The position numbers and the translations under genes were made by a program. A stretch of 64,000 nt of DNA from Stomorhina lunata (lineage: Eukaryota; Arthropoda; Insecta; Diptera; Rhiniidae), in contig OW121744.1 in assembly GCA_933228675.1 (NCBI GenBank), positions 95,589,264-95,653,263 on the forward strand, in the 5' to 3' direction. Shown piece by piece: positions 63,101 to 64,000 of this stretch; position 1 is the first letter of the stretch; every line of letters starts with the position of its first letter. Under the pieces are notes generated by a model, which did no database searches, was not told the origin of the DNA, and worked only from the letters and a program-made list of their open reading frames with translations.

Positions 63101-63635
63101 AAGAGCCACTTTTTAACTTCGAGATCGGAGATTAAATTAATCGCCAAATTTTGTTTTTGAGTGGTCGATTATCTTATTTTGTCTCTAGTTTAAGCGATCA
63201 ATGTTGGTGGTTTAATCTTCAGTGAGAACTGTAAAAACACACATGCATAATAAACAGTTGTTAAAAATACGTAAACAAACAGAAATTAATAGACACTTTT
63301 TTGGAAGCCGATAAAAATGGATTATTTTAGTGCAGATGAAGATTTTAGCGACTCCGATTTTTTTTTTTTTTTTGTATTAATTTCTTTTAAGTATCAACTA
63401 ATTAAATTTTAATTTTATTTGTAATCTATGAAATTCGCGCAATGGGTTCTTCTTCTACAAACAAAAGTTATGTCATTTTGACAACACATTTGACATTTGC
63501 AAAAAATGGTTAACATTTCTTGTTGATCGATATGGCAACACCACCCAAAAAAATCAAATGCAAATATATGCACTTTTAGATTAGTTGATTAGGGAATAAA
63601 TTTAATTTTGATCTCAAAGTCTAAAAGTGGCTCTT
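63101..63635. mobile_element. 535-bp MITE with AAGAGCCACTTTT ends
   Basis: AAGAGCCACTTTTTAACTTC at the left and the complement of GTCTAAAAGTGGCTCTT at the right; similarity extends about 35 bases inward. An ATG at 63,317 starts the short acidic frame MDYFSADEDFSDSD, then breaks in a T run. This could be the start of the parent transposase gene. The flanks do not give a clear duplication. Confidence 0.7.
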
Positions 63636-64000
63636 AATAGTTTAAATTTATTAAAATACAATTAAATTTATATAGTTTTTTTTTATACTGGAAAATGGTA
63701 CTTTTTTAAGGACCGTTTCAAAACTTCCTTTTTAAGTTTTAGAAAATTTTGTTAAAAAAATATTCAAAATTTCAAAATTTTTAATCGGCATGTTGAAAAA
63801 GATAGATGTGGTAATAATATCCAAAAAAGTTCAGTTTAATATCTCATATCGTTTCGCCAAACCTGCGACTTGAATTCGTAAAATTTCACAAAAAAGTAAA
63901 TTTTTGGCCATTATTTATGTAGATGTATAGTAACTTTTATTTAAGTTTTCTTTCGATACATCAAATACTGAATTTTATTTCCCATTCATTTAAGAATGTC
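63636..64000. other. AT-rich non-coding DNA
   Basis: Nothing recognised up to the window edge. Confidence 0.5.

Overview
The window looks like a gene-poor, very AT-rich stretch of an insect nuclear genome. A higher (probably calyptrate) fly is most likely. The reasons are an env-bearing errantivirus of the gypsy/17.6/297 type, IS630-Tc1-mariner elements with DD37E and DD41D triads, I/LOA/R1-like LINE remnants, and dispersed repeats ending in a CGGCACAGCCG-type hairpin followed by CTTACTTG. The placement rests on these families and not on a host gene. I found no convincing conserved host gene and no rRNA, tRNA or CRISPR. The window could be intergenic or a large intron.

Layout. 1-10,480: AT-rich DNA with a 40-bp palindromic minisatellite, a DD37E mariner (1698-2980), a Mutator-like non-autonomous element (4129-4885) carrying three GC-rich 81-bp repeats, a 525-bp fold-back (5210-5734), four copies of a 16-bp motif (7247-8093) and a perfect hairpin (8936-8997). 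10,488-17,184: a chain of 'family A' repeats interrupted by a 2.9-kb palindrome (13,909-16,834) with a (TA)n centre. 17,567-22,200: a MITE, two LINE remnants and a decayed mucin-like 60-bp coding repeat. 22,245-25,015: the first 31-bp array (S1).

26,112-33,687: a 7,576-bp errantivirus with 404-bp LTRs of equal length and no difference seen by eye, and a CGAG target duplication. Pol is open over 1,170 codons. Gag carries an internal deletion. Env is split by one frameshift in an A run. A U UUU UUA slippery heptamer joins gag to pol, and a short leader exon with a GTAAGT donor is in phase with the env acceptor, so both expression devices can be read from the sequence. It lies 2 bp upstream of the ATG of a 65-codon ORF with a signal peptide and six cysteines, the only plausible host coding sequence here.

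34,325-64,000: a reversed family A fragment, a DD41D mariner (35,095-36,247), a long AAGCTTT-rich tract, a 4.9-kb 29-bp array (S2), another family A copy with a long (CTGT)n, four more 31-bp arrays (S3-S6), a family B copy and two further MITEs.

The most unusual property is that five separate arrays (S1, S3, S4, S5, S6; about 10 kb) share a self-complementary core, TTTTCTATAGAAAA, and a 30-31-bp period, while the other half of the unit differs from array to array. A small inverted-repeat element ('element C') sits inside S1 and S4. With S2, minisatellites make up roughly 15 kb of the window. The parts do not form a host pathway. The window is best read as layers of transposons and the tandem repeats that expanded around them.
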